This document shows positions 8,691 through 18,900 of a DNA stretch of 64,000 bases, one piece after another. Position numbers and translations under genes: made by a program. The notes beneath the pieces are model-generated. The model saw only the letters and a list, made by a program, of their open reading frames with translations, did not search any database and was not told where the DNA came from. The DNA comes from Alphaproteobacteria bacterium UBA6324 (GTDB lineage: Bacteria > Pseudomonadota > Alphaproteobacteria > CAAGCB01 > CAG-977). How positions within the stretch are numbered: the first letter of the stretch is position 1; each line of letters begins with the position of its first letter. The DNA is taken from contig DJSW01000015.1 of the NCBI GenBank assembly GCA_002439085.1, positions 40,016 through 104,015 of the forward strand, in the 5' to 3' direction.

Positions 8691-9848
8691 ATGTCTAAAC
8701 GCTTTATTTTGAATGAAACCAGCTATCACGGTCACGGCGCCGTCAACGAAATCGTGACGGAAATCAAATCCCGCGGCTTTAAAAAGGCTTTGATCGTCAC
8801 CGACGCCGATTTGGTCAAATTCAACGTCGTCAAAAAAGTCACGGACATTCTGGACGCGAACGGATTCGCCTATGACGTTTTCGACCGCGTCAAGGCCAAC
8901 CCCAGCGTCGCCGTCGTCAAGGCCGGCGTCGAAGCGTTCAAAAAATCCGGCGCGGATTACATGATCGCAATCGGCGGCGGATCGCCGCAGGATACGGCGA
9001 AAGGCATCGGCATCATCATCAACAACCCCGAATTCGCCGATGTCACTTCGCTGGAAGGCGTCGCCCCGACCAAACACAAAAGCGTCCCCGTCATCGCCGT
9101 TGCGACGACCGCGGGCACGGCCGCCGAAACGACGATCAACTACGTCATCACGGACGAGGAAAAACGCCGCAAGTTCGTTTGCGTCGATCCGCACGACATC
9201 CCCGTCGTCGCCATTGTCGATCCCGACATGATGTCGTCGATGCCGCGCGGGCTGACCGCCGCCACGGGCATGGACGCCCTGACCCACGCGATCGAAGGGT
9301 ACACGACGCTGGGCGCGTGGGAATTGGCGGACGCGCTGAACCTCAAAGCGATTCAGCTGATTTCCAAATCCTTGCGCAAAGCCGTCGAAAACGACCCCGA
9401 CGGACGCGAAGGAATGGCGTTGGGGCAATACGTCACGGGCATGGCGTTTTCAAACGTCGGATTGGGCGTCGTGCACGGCATGGCGCACCCGCTCAGCGCG
9501 TTTTACAACACGCCGCACGGTGTCGCGAACGCCGTTTTATTGCCCTATGTGATGGAATTCAACGCGGAATACACGGGTGAAAAGTTCCGTGAAATCGCCC
9601 GCATGATGGGCGTTGAAAACGTCGATTCGATGACGCAACCCGAATACCGCAAAGCCGCGATCGACGCCGTGCGCCGCCTGTCTTTGGATGTCGGCATCCC
9701 GCAAACGCTGAAAGAAATCGGCGTCAAGGAAGACGACCTGCCCGCTTTGGCGGACGCGGCGATGGCGGACGTCTGCACGGGCGGCAACCCGCGCCCCTGC
9801 ACCAAAGAGTTGGTGCTGGGCGTGTATAAAAAAGCGTTCAACGGCTAA
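8691..9848 (+). CDS. fucO: Lactaldehyde reductase / group III iron-dependent alcohol dehydrogenase
   Basis: 385 residues that track E. coli FucO closely from memory (LIVTDADL, YVITDEEKRRKFVCVDPHDIP, FSNVGLG, NTPHGVAN). The NAD motif GGGSPQD is at residues 95-101, and the metal ligands of the family fall at Asp195, His199, His262 and His276, each one less than in E. coli. The enzyme interconverts lactaldehyde and 1,2-propanediol with NAD and works in anaerobic fucose or rhamnose breakdown. The start at 8691 has GAAAGGA upstream; the longer frame from 8400 would overlap fliK. No fucose or rhamnose genes are nearby, so the real substrate may be another short aldehyde. Confidence 0.88.
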   Translation: MSKRFILNETSYHGHGAVNEIVTEIKSRGFKKALIVTDADLVKFNVVKKVTDILDANGFAYDVFDRVKANPSVAVVKAGVEAFKKSGADYMIAIGGGSPQDTAKGIGIIINNPEFADVTSLEGVAPTKHKSVPVIAVATTAGTAAETTINYVITDEEKRRKFVCVDPHDIPVVAIVDPDMMSSMPRGLTAATGMDALTHAIEGYTTLGAWELADALNLKAIQLISKSLRKAVENDPDGREGMALGQYVTGMAFSNVGLGVVHGMAHPLSAFYNTPHGVANAVLLPYVMEFNAEYTGEKFREIARMMGVENVDSMTQPEYRKAAIDAVRRLSLDVGIPQTLKEIGVKEDDLPALADAAMADVCTGGNPRPCTKELVLGVYKKAFNG

Positions 9849-9861
9849 TTCCACCTAACGC

Positions 9862-9890
9862 GCGAAGCCTCTTGAAAAAAGAGGCTTCGC
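9862..9890 (+). terminator. Strong hairpin after fucO
   Basis: Perfect 12-base arms GCGAAGCCTCTT (9862-9873) and AAGAGGCTTCGC (9879-9890) around a 5-base loop. There is no T run downstream on the plus strand, so it may be a transcript-end stabiliser rather than a classical terminator. Confidence 0.55.
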
Positions 9891-9912
9891 CCCGAGAGCC
9901 GGACATCCCGCC

Positions 9913-9972
9913 TTAAAAAGCGCGCTTCACTTCGATCGTCATGGTGTGGTCGGTGTAATGCGTGCGGAAATA
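9913..9972 (-). pseudogene. Possible remnant of an outer-membrane beta-barrel gene 3' end
   Basis: Nineteen minus-strand codons before a TAA end in HTMTIEVKRAF, an alternating polar/hydrophobic strand finishing in phenylalanine, like the last strand of outer-membrane barrels (compare VGVRFAF at the end of the protein at 61251). An in-frame stop precedes it at 9973-9975, so only a stub remains. Too short to be sure. Confidence 0.3.
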
Positions 9973-10085
9973 TTATTTTTTTAATCCATACAAGTTAAAA
10001 ACGAAATAAAAAAACGCTTGACTTAAAGCAAGGTTTAAGAAATAGCCTGTCAGCAATGACAACTTTGGAAAAGGAGCTTTCAGTC

Positions 10086-11852
10086 ATGTCGTATTTGGAA
10101 AACATCAATTCCCCCGCCGATTTGAAAAAGCTGGATGTTGCGGAGCTGCCCGCCGTCGCGGACGAACTGCGCGCCGTTCTGTTGCAAAAAATCAGCACGG
10201 CGGGCGGCCACATCGGCCCCAATTTGGGCATGGTCGAAGCGACCGTCGCCCTGCATTACGTTTTTAATTCACCCAGGGACAAGATCGTTTTCGACGTGTC
10301 GCACCAATCCTATGTCCACAAAATGCTGACGGGACGCAAACAGGCGTTCACCGACCCCGCGCATTATCACGACGTAACGGGATACACCAATTCCGCCGAA
10401 AGCGAACACGATTTTTTCACCGTCGGTCACACCTCGACATCGGTCAGTCTGGCCTGCGGTTTGGCCAAAGCCCGCGATTTGAAAGGTGAAAAGGACAACA
10501 TCGTCGCGGTCATCGGCGACGGATCGCTGAGCGGCGGCGAAGCCTACGAGGGATTGAACAACGCGGTCGAAGCGGGCACGAACATGATCGTCGTCGTCAA
10601 CGACAATGAAATGTCGATCGCCGAAAACCACGGCGGGCTGTACAATAATCTGCGCAAGCTGCGCGAAACGGACGGCAAGGCGGAAAACAACTTTTTCAAA
10701 GCGATCGGGTTCGATTACGTCTATGTCGGCGACGGCAACGACACGGCCGCTTTGGTCGCGGCCTTCCGTTCGGTCAAGGATTCGCCCCGCCCCGTCGTCG
10801 TGCACATTCACACGCTGAAAGGCAAAGGGTTCGCTCCCGCCGAAGCGCACAAGGAAATGTACCATGCGGGCGGTCCGTTCGACCTGAAAACCGGCGAATG
10901 GAAATACCCGACGACCGGCGAGAATTACTGCAAAATCACGGCCGATTTTCTGCGTCCGAAAATGGAAAAGGACGAAACGATCGCCGTCATCACGTCGGGC
11001 ACGCCCGTCATCACGGGCTTCACCCCCGACGAACGCGTCAAGCTGGGCAAGCGGTTCATTGATGTCGGCATTGCCGAGGAACACGCCGTCGCGATGGCGT
11101 CCGGCATGGCGAAAAACGGCGCGAAACCCGTGTATTGCGTGTTCAGTTCTTTCATCCAGCGCACTTACGACCAGTTGTCGCAGGATCTGTGCCTGAACAA
11201 CAATCCCGCCCTGATTTTGGTGTTTTCCGCCAGCCTGACGGGGTTCAACGACGCGACGCATCTGGGCGGTTTCGACATTCCGATGATGTCGAACATTCCG
11301 AATCTGGTCTATCTCGCCCCGAAAAACCGCGACGAATACCTGTCGATGCTGGAATGGGGGTTGGAACAGCGCGAACATCCTGTCGCAATCCGCGTCCCCG
11401 GCGGTTTCGGCATGGAGGAATTGTGGTCGGACGGTGAAAAGCCCGCCCCCGACTATTCCGCGATCAACACGTTTAAAACGGACGTTACGGGCGAAAAGGT
11501 CGCTTTGTTGGCCTTGGGCGCGTTTTACCGTCTGGGCAAAGAGGTCGCCGCGGAACTGAAAAAATCAGGCGTTTCCGCGACGTTGATCAACCCGCGTTTT
11601 ATCACGGGGTTGGACGAAACGGTACTGAACGGATTGAAAGAAAAACACAAACTGGTCGTCACGCTGGAGGACGGACAGGTCGAAGGCGGATTCGGCGAAA
11701 AAGTCGATCGTTTCTACGCCGGTTCGGATATGAAAGTCATGAACTACGGCGGAAAAAAGGAATTCACCGACCGCTTGACACCCGACGAGATCCACGCGCG
11801 CTATCACCTGACCCCGCAACAGATCGCGGCTGAAATTCTGCAGGCGTTGTAA
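10086..11852 (+). CDS. 1-deoxy-D-xylulose-5-phosphate synthase-like thiamine-diphosphate enzyme (short form)
   Basis: 588 residues with DXS/transketolase architecture: TAGGHIGPNLG and HYVFNSPRDK near the N-terminus, the thiamine-diphosphate motif GDGSLSGGEAYEG...VVVNDNEMS at about residues 145-177, catalytic glutamate in VGIAEEHAVAMASG, then a C-terminal transketolase domain. DXS makes 1-deoxyxylulose 5-phosphate from pyruvate and glyceraldehyde 3-phosphate for isoprenoids, thiamine and pyridoxal. This is the shorter branch (canonical DXS is about 620-640) often present as an extra copy, so I give no symbol. The ATG at 10086 has AAGGAG at good distance; an earlier ATG at 10056 has none. It follows the fucO-type gene and ends at a terminator. 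Confidence 0.75.
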   Translation: MSYLENINSPADLKKLDVAELPAVADELRAVLLQKISTAGGHIGPNLGMVEATVALHYVFNSPRDKIVFDVSHQSYVHKMLTGRKQAFTDPAHYHDVTGYTNSAESEHDFFTVGHTSTSVSLACGLAKARDLKGEKDNIVAVIGDGSLSGGEAYEGLNNAVEAGTNMIVVVNDNEMSIAENHGGLYNNLRKLRETDGKAENNFFKAIGFDYVYVGDGNDTAALVAAFRSVKDSPRPVVVHIHTLKGKGFAPAEAHKEMYHAGGPFDLKTGEWKYPTTGENYCKITADFLRPKMEKDETIAVITSGTPVITGFTPDERVKLGKRFIDVGIAEEHAVAMASGMAKNGAKPVYCVFSSFIQRTYDQLSQDLCLNNNPALILVFSASLTGFNDATHLGGFDIPMMSNIPNLVYLAPKNRDEYLSMLEWGLEQREHPVAIRVPGGFGMEELWSDGEKPAPDYSAINTFKTDVTGEKVALLALGAFYRLGKEVAAELKKSGVSATLINPRFITGLDETVLNGLKEKHKLVVTLEDGQVEGGFGEKVDRFYAGSDMKVMNYGGKKEFTDRLTPDEIHARYHLTPQQIAAEILQAL

Positions 11853-11870
11853 CGCGGCGAACTTAAACGG

Positions 11871-11899
11871 AAAAGGCGGGGTATATCCCCGCCTTTTTG
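11871..11899. terminator. Bidirectional terminator between the DXS-like gene and virB11
   Basis: AAAAGGCGGGG-TATAT-CCCCGCCTTTTT: a perfect 11-base stem with an A run on one side and a T run on the other, between convergent genes. Confidence 0.9.
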
Positions 11900-11918
11900 T
11901 TGTTTCCGTTCCTGTTTG

Positions 11919-12896
11919 TCAGGTCACTTCCGTCACCGCGCGGATGTTGCCCTGACGGTTGATTTGGACGACGCGCAGCTTGTCGTGCATTTCGGCAATC
12001 GTTTTTTCGCGGTCGATCGTCGGATAGCAGTGCAGGATGCGATCGGTGAACGCTTTATAGGCGGCTTCGGAGTTTTCGGCGTGGATGGTGGCGAAGCAGT
12101 TGTCGTGGCCGGAACCCATCAGCTCCCACAACGCCCCCGCGTTTGCCGTTGAAATTTCACCGCCGATGATCGCGTCGGGCGTGAAACGGACGACCAAGTC
12201 GATCAGTTTCGGATACGTCATCGTGTTCGTTTGTTCGGTACGCGACAACACCAAATGAACGTGATTCGGATGCGGCACGATCAGTTCGCGCGTATCTTCA
12301 ATCGTGATCACGCGTTTGTGCGAATCCAAAATCGTCAGCAGGTTGTTCAGAAACGTCGTTTTACCTGTCGCCGTCGCGCCGGAAACCAGAATGTGATCGC
12401 CGCGCTTGATCGACAAAATCAAACGTTCGTAAGGATCTTCGGGGTTTTCAACCTCTTTCAGCTTGTTCAGCTTTTGCAGACGCTCGCCGGCTTTCAACCC
12501 GTAATCGCCCAGCCCGAATTTAACGTCGTCGGAATGGACGCGGACGCACATCGCGATGCCGCCGGTCAAATCCTCGTTGTCGTACATGACGTTTTTTCCG
12601 GCGATGCCCGTGAAACGGTGATCCCCCGGCAGCGTCGCATAAACGGCGGGCGACCCTTGTTCCGGATCGAACGGCAGTTCAAACGTGTTGGCGATGATGT
12701 GCATGATATCCGTCAAATACGTCCGCGACAGGTTCGCGTCCTGCTGACACGCCCACGGGTGCGCGCGCCGGCCGCGCAGACGCAGCCAGATTTCATTCGG
12801 ACGGTTGATCGCGATTTCCTCCACGTTGTCCTGTTCGTACCAATACGACAGGTAGCGCAGGGTTGACCGTAAAACCTGAAAAGCGTCCGTTCCCAT
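11919..12896 (-). CDS. virB11: T4SS ATPase VirB11
   Basis: 325-residue hexameric secretion ATPase. The N-terminal domain (YLSYWYEQDNVEEIAINRPNEIWLR) is VirB11-type. Walker A is GATATGKT (residues 173-180), the Asp box is IEDTREL near 205, and the His box region has GHDNCFATIHAENSEAAY. It sits at the cytoplasmic face of the type IV secretion channel and powers pilus assembly or substrate transfer with VirB4 and VirD4, which are not in this window. It is the last gene of the operon, 14 bases after virB10, and the transcript ends at the shared terminator. No VirD4 follows it, unlike the Rickettsiales order. Confidence 0.95.
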   Translation of the reverse strand: MGTDAFQVLRSTLRYLSYWYEQDNVEEIAINRPNEIWLRLRGRRAHPWACQQDANLSRTYLTDIMHIIANTFELPFDPEQGSPAVYATLPGDHRFTGIAGKNVMYDNEDLTGGIAMCVRVHSDDVKFGLGDYGLKAGERLQKLNKLKEVENPEDPYERLILSIKRGDHILVSGATATGKTTFLNNLLTILDSHKRVITIEDTRELIVPHPNHVHLVLSRTEQTNTMTYPKLIDLVVRFTPDAIIGGEISTANAGALWELMGSGHDNCFATIHAENSEAAYKAFTDRILHCYPTIDREKTIAEMHDKLRVVQINRQGNIRAVTEVT

Positions 12897-12910
12897 ATTT
12901 CCCCCTTCGG

Positions 12911-15900
12911 TTAGAAGTCCAGTTCCGGCACGGGATCGACAGGTTCATCCTTTTTAACCTGCGTTTCCTGCTGCGGCACCGGCTGCTGGAATTGCGGCTG
13001 TTGCTGCTGCGGTTTGTCGTCGATCAGATTGCTCTGGCGCGGCGGCGGCGGCTGGCCGGTGTAGTTGTTGTAGTATATCTGCTGTTGTTGCTGCATATTG
13101 TTCGGATCGTTCGGGTTTGTCTGACTGCCCTGCGCGTTCGGATCAACCATGCCGCCGGCATCTTCGTCGTCCTTTTCGTTTTCATCCGGTTTGTCCGGAT
13201 CGATCAAAACTTCTTTTTTGTTGATATACTCGTCTTCGTAATCTTCCATTTCACTGCGCAGCCACAAATCCGTTTTCGCGTAAACGGTGACGCGCGTGCC
13301 GGCTGGAACGAACAAACGCGTTTTCAGCTTTTTCGTTTCTTCAAACAAATCGTCAGCAACTTCCTGCATCACTTCGGAAAATCTGCTTCGCGCGTCTTCG
13401 GCGGCTTCCTGCCGGCCGGATTTGGCCACCTGTCCGCTTTCGCCGACGGCCGCGGTGTCATTCGTCGCCATCGCGTACAAAATCGCCGACGAAACCGTCG
13501 ATTGCAAAATCGGCAGCCCGTATTTCTTCAACAGCTGGCGATCCATATACGCGCCGACACCCGCGCGTCCCGACGCGTCGCCCGACACGCCGGATTCAAA
13601 CACAAACGCCGCGCCGTCCGGACGAACCAGACGTTTCCACGAAATTTCGACCTTTGACGCCGAACCGACCTCTTCCTGCGCGGACGTTCCCGTCAATTCG
13701 CCGATAATGCGGCTGCCGGCGGGAATGATGATCTTGCGTCCGGATTCGGAATAGATGTTGCGTTCGACAATGGCCGACAAGGGGATATCCGACTGTTCGG
13801 TGTCGATGGAACGCGCCAGAACCGCGGGAATCGCCTTGTCCGCCAAAATCGCGTTTTCCATGTTGACGCGGTACGACGAAACGTTTTTCAAAATCCCCTG
13901 TTTGTTCCAGTTCCGGCTGCGCTTTTGTTTTTTCAGCGTATCCTCTTCCGTCGCGGACACGCCGATGCCTTTTCCGGGGCGGATTTGACGGCGGTAGGCC
14001 AGCTGCATCGCGCGCAGCTTTTTAATCCGCGCGGGATCGTAGCGTTCCCCTTTGCCGGTGCCGCCGCCGGAACCCAGATTTTTGCCGCGGTAACGGTAGC
14101 TGTCCGGATCGAACGTGCCGAAAACGGAAACGCGGCCGTCCTTTTTATCCTCTTGCTTTTGATCGGGGGCGGGCGGATTGATCGAACCGATGATGTTGCC
14201 GTCAAGGTCGATCACGTTGCCGTTCGCGTCCACGCGGCCAATGATGTTGCCGTTTTCATCCACAACCGTTCCGTCGGGTCTGATGACGCCGATTCGATTG
14301 CCGTTTTTGTCAAAGGCGAAACGCTTTCCTTTCAGCTTGTCGCTGAGCGGCGTCAGCTTGCCGCCTTTCCAAATTCCCAAAACGGTGCCGTCTTCGTCCA
14401 CGATTTCGCCGTTGGCGTTGATCCGGCCGATCACGTTGCCGTCCAAATCGACGACACGGCCGTCGGGCATGATGACGCCGATGATGTTGCCGTTTTCGTC
14501 GCGGATGGGTTCGCCTTCGATCACGGAACCGATCACGTTGCCGTTCAGGTCAACGACCGTCCCGTCGGGCAGAACGCGGCCGATGATGTTGCCGTTCGCA
14601 TCGCGGACGAAACCGTCTTCGCCGACAATGCCCAAAAACTTGCCGTCGCGCCCCACGGCGATTTTGACGTTTTTGGATTGCGACGGCGGACTGGCGCGCC
14701 CGATCACGTTGCCGTTCAGATCAACGACCGTCCCGTCGGGCAGCATCCGCCCGATCACGTTGCCGTTCAGGTCAACGACCGTTCCGTCGGGCAGGACGCG
14801 GCCGATCACATTGCCGTTCGCGTCATAAACCAGACGGTCTTCGCCGGCTTTGGTCAAAAAGTTGCCGTTCGCATCGACGATGCCGTCTTCCAGCAAAGCG
14901 CGGCCGATCACGTTGCCGTTCATATCGACGACCGTCCCGTCGGGCAGCATCCGCCCGATGATGTTGCCGTTTTCATCGCGCAGGTATCCGTCTTCGCCGA
15001 CAATGCCCAAAAACTTGCCGTCTGGGCTGAACACGGCGCCTTTCGGATAGACTTTGCCGATAATGTTGCCGTTCAGGTCGATGACCGTCCCGTCGGGCAG
15101 GACGCGGCCGACGATGTTGCCGTTCGCGTCGCGGATGAACCCGTCCGCGTCGATGACGCCCAAAGGCTTGCCGTCGGGGCCGTAAACCATTTTGCCGATC
15201 ATGCTTTTCGGGAACAGCGAACCGTCGTCGTTTGTGCTGATCAGCGTGATCATGCACAAATGCGCCCCCGCGTTGTCCAACGCCTGACCGCTGGCCATCA
15301 AACGCCCCAAAACCTGCTGGCGGTCGTCAACGATCGTGCCGTCGAAATGCACTTTGCCGACGACGTTGTTCTTGCCGTCCTTACATTCCTCGCCGATCGG
15401 AACGACGCGCCCCAAAAACTTCCGTTCGTCCGTCAAAACGCGGGTGGAGGCCGTGACAAAGCCGACATCCTCGCCGCGGTCGTTCATCACGCGCCCGCGC
15501 GGCAGAACCGTGCCGACGATTTTACCGTCAACGGCGATGACCCGCCGTCCGGACGGCACGGAAACGCCCAGCCGCTTCCCGTCGTTTTTCAACTCTTCGC
15601 CGTCCAGCTCGCCGATAAAAGCACCGCCATCGGGATTGACGCCGTAACGTCCGCCCAAAACGCGCGCAATGATTTTGCCGTTGTCATCCACCGCGTATTT
15701 CAGATCCGCCGCAACGCCCAGAACCTTTTTATCCTTGTCCAAAACGGCGCCGTCCACCGTAAAGCATCCCAGCACGTTGCCCTGATCACCCAAAGCTTCG
15801 CCGTTGGCGACGATTTTTCCGATGATGTCGTCGGCGGGACCGCGCACCTGCCCTTTGGACACGACGCGCCCCAAACGTTTGCCGTTTTGATCCCTGACCA

Positions 15901-18900
15901 ACCCTTCAAAATCGACGCAACCGAGCTTTTCGCCCTTGGTGTCGATCGCATTGCCCTGCGCCGTCATGCGCCCGATGATTTTGCACGGTTCGTTGATGAC
16001 GGAATCCTGTCCCAACGCCAGACCGATCTGCGCGTTGGACGCGTCCACCAGCGAACGGTCGTAGTTCAGCCGCCCGATTTGACGGCCGGTCGTGTCGATC
16101 ACTTTGCCCAGATCGTCGATCGTCCCCAACGTGCGGCACTGTTTCCCGACGGGAACGGCGTTGACCACGCCCTTGCCGATCACGACGCTGGCGGAATCCG
16201 CGATCGTGTCGTCGGCCTGCAGCGTGCCCAAAACGCGATCCGACCCCGCCGATTTCAGCTGGCCGGAAGAATCAATCTTGCCGATGACTTCGTTTTTAAA
16301 GTTCAGCCCCAGCCCGTCTTTGACCGCGTAGCCGATCACCGTGCCGTCCAGCGACACCACCGTGCCGTCCGGCATCACGCGGCCGATCACGTTGCCTTTC
16401 AAATCGACGACCGTTCCGTCTGCCAGCACACGGCCGATCAGTTTGCCGTTTTCATCATAGACCAGCCGTTCGGGCGGCCCCGCGTGTCCGATCACGTTGC
16501 CGTTCAAATCAACAACCGTTCCGTCGGGCAACATCCGCCCGATCACGTTGCCGTCCAAATCGACGACCGTTCCGTCGGGCAAAACGCGACCGATGATGTT
16601 GCCGTCCTTGTCATAAACCAGACGTTCCAAAGTGTTGCCGATTTTGCCGATGACCTTGCCGCCGTCCTCGACGACCGACCCGCCGGCGCGGTAACGCATC
16701 GGTTTGCCGTTGGGCCCCAAAACGGGGTTGCCGTCCTTGTCAACGATCGTGCCGTCAATGCCGACATAGCCGATGATCTTGCCGTCGGGACCGATGATCG
16801 GCTGACCGACCGGAATAACTTCGCCGATCACGCGGCCGTCCTTGTCAACGACCTTGCCGTTCAGATCGGCCTTGCCGATCACGCGGCCGGCGGCGTCAAC
16901 GACCGTGCCGTCGGGCATGACGACGCCCAAAATCTCGCCATTGGGGCCGACGACCTGCCGCAAACCGACAAAAATCTTGCCGACGACCTTGCCGTCCTTG
17001 TTCACGATTTCGCCGGACGGCATTTTCAACCGCCCCAACGGACGGGAAAGCAGATCGACCGCCGCGCCGGACGGTAGCAGACGACCGATCGTTTCACTGG
17101 TTTTGATGTCGAAAACGTCGGCTTTGCGGGGGATGACGCCGCCGGTGATGCGGTCGTCTTCGCGCACCAAAGCGGCGATTGTCACCGCCCCGACGAAATC
17201 CGTTCCTTTCAGATTCATCGCCTTGGCTATGGAATCGCCGCGGGCATACAGCTCCGGCTTGTCGTTGACGGCGATGCCCTCGGCCAGCGCCGCACCCAAA
17301 AACTTGTTGTCCGAATCGACAAAGACGGAATCGGGGCGCAAGCAACCGATCTGTTTGCCCGCGGCGTCGTACAGCGTCCCGTCGATTCCGGTGCGCCCCA
17401 GATAGGCGTCCTTGCGCCCGATCGCCCGCGCGCCGTACGCGACGCGCCCGAGGAAATCGCCGTTTTCGTCGGTCAGCATATCGTTCATATGAATATAGGC
17501 GGCGCGTTTAAAATCCTTATCCACAACGCGGCCGTCAATCAATATGTCGCCCGCGGGCTGGCACGCCCCGCGCAAAGCGATCCCGCCCGTCGGCGCGACG
17601 CGCGCGACCGTTTGGCCGCTGAGATCGACAACCGATCCGTCCGGCATCGTCCGGCCGACCGTCGCGGCTTTGCCGTTGGATACGGAACCGTCCGGCATCA
17701 CCCAACCGATCGTGCGGCCGTCGCGATCCAAAACACCGCCGAAAGGCATGATCATCCCCGACGCTTCGTTTTTGGAATTCAAAACGACGCCGTAGGGATC
17801 CAGACATCCCAGAATCTTGCCCTGTTTATCTTGAACTTTGCCCGCCGCGTCCGTCAATCCGGCGACACGCCCGTCCGCGTTCAAAGCGACGGCGGTATCG
17901 AAAACGCGCCCCAAAACGACTTTCTGGTTGTCCAGAATTTCACCGTTCGCGGCCAAGCAACCGACAAATTCGCCCTTTGTCGTGATCATCTGCCCGTCCA
18001 GATTGGCGTACCCCAACGACATACAGCCGGGGCCGACGCCGATGTTCTGGCGCGCCAATGCGCCCTCCACCTTTCCTTCGGCGGACAGGAAACGCTTGTC
18101 GGGCAGGATGCGGCCTTTGATCTGGCCGTCGCCGACGACACTGCCGTCCGGCATGACGCGGCCGACAACGCCGCATTGGTCGCCGATAACCGTGCCGCGC
18201 GGCAAAACGGCGGCGATGATTTCTTCGGAATCGTCAACCACCGTGCCGTAAGGCGTCAGACAGCCCAAAGGATCGCCCTTGAAGTTGATCGGGCTGCCGT
18301 CCGAATCGACTTTGCCGATCACTTTGCCGTTCCAATCCAGCAAAGCCCCCTCTTGCACATAGCCGCCAACCGGATTGCCGGCCATATCGACGACCGTCAT
18401 CGACGCCGTCAGCCGGCCGACCTGTTTGTTCGCGGACATGACGGAACCGTCCGTGCTGATCCGGCCGATCATTTTGCATCCCGCGCCGATGGCCAAGCCC
18501 TCTTTGATCACGCGGCCGATGATGTTGCCGTCCTTGTCCACGACAAAACCGTTGGGCAAAACGCGGCCGATGATGTTGCCGTCCTTGTCCACGACCGTGC
18601 CGTCGGGCATGACGATGCCCAAAACGTTGCCCTGCGCGTCAACGACCGCGCCTTGCGGCATGACGGAACCGATGATGTTGCCGTTCGCGTCAACGATCGT
18701 GCCGTCGGGGTTGACATAGCCGATGATATTGCCGTTTTCATCGACGACCGTGCCGTCGGGCATGATCCGCCCGATCGGATTGCCGTTTTTATCGTAAGCG
18801 ATGCCCGTTCTGACCGCCGCGCCGATCACGTTGCCGTTCAAATCGACGATCGTTCCGTCGGGCAAAGCGTAACCGATCAGCTTGCCGTCCTTGTCAACGA

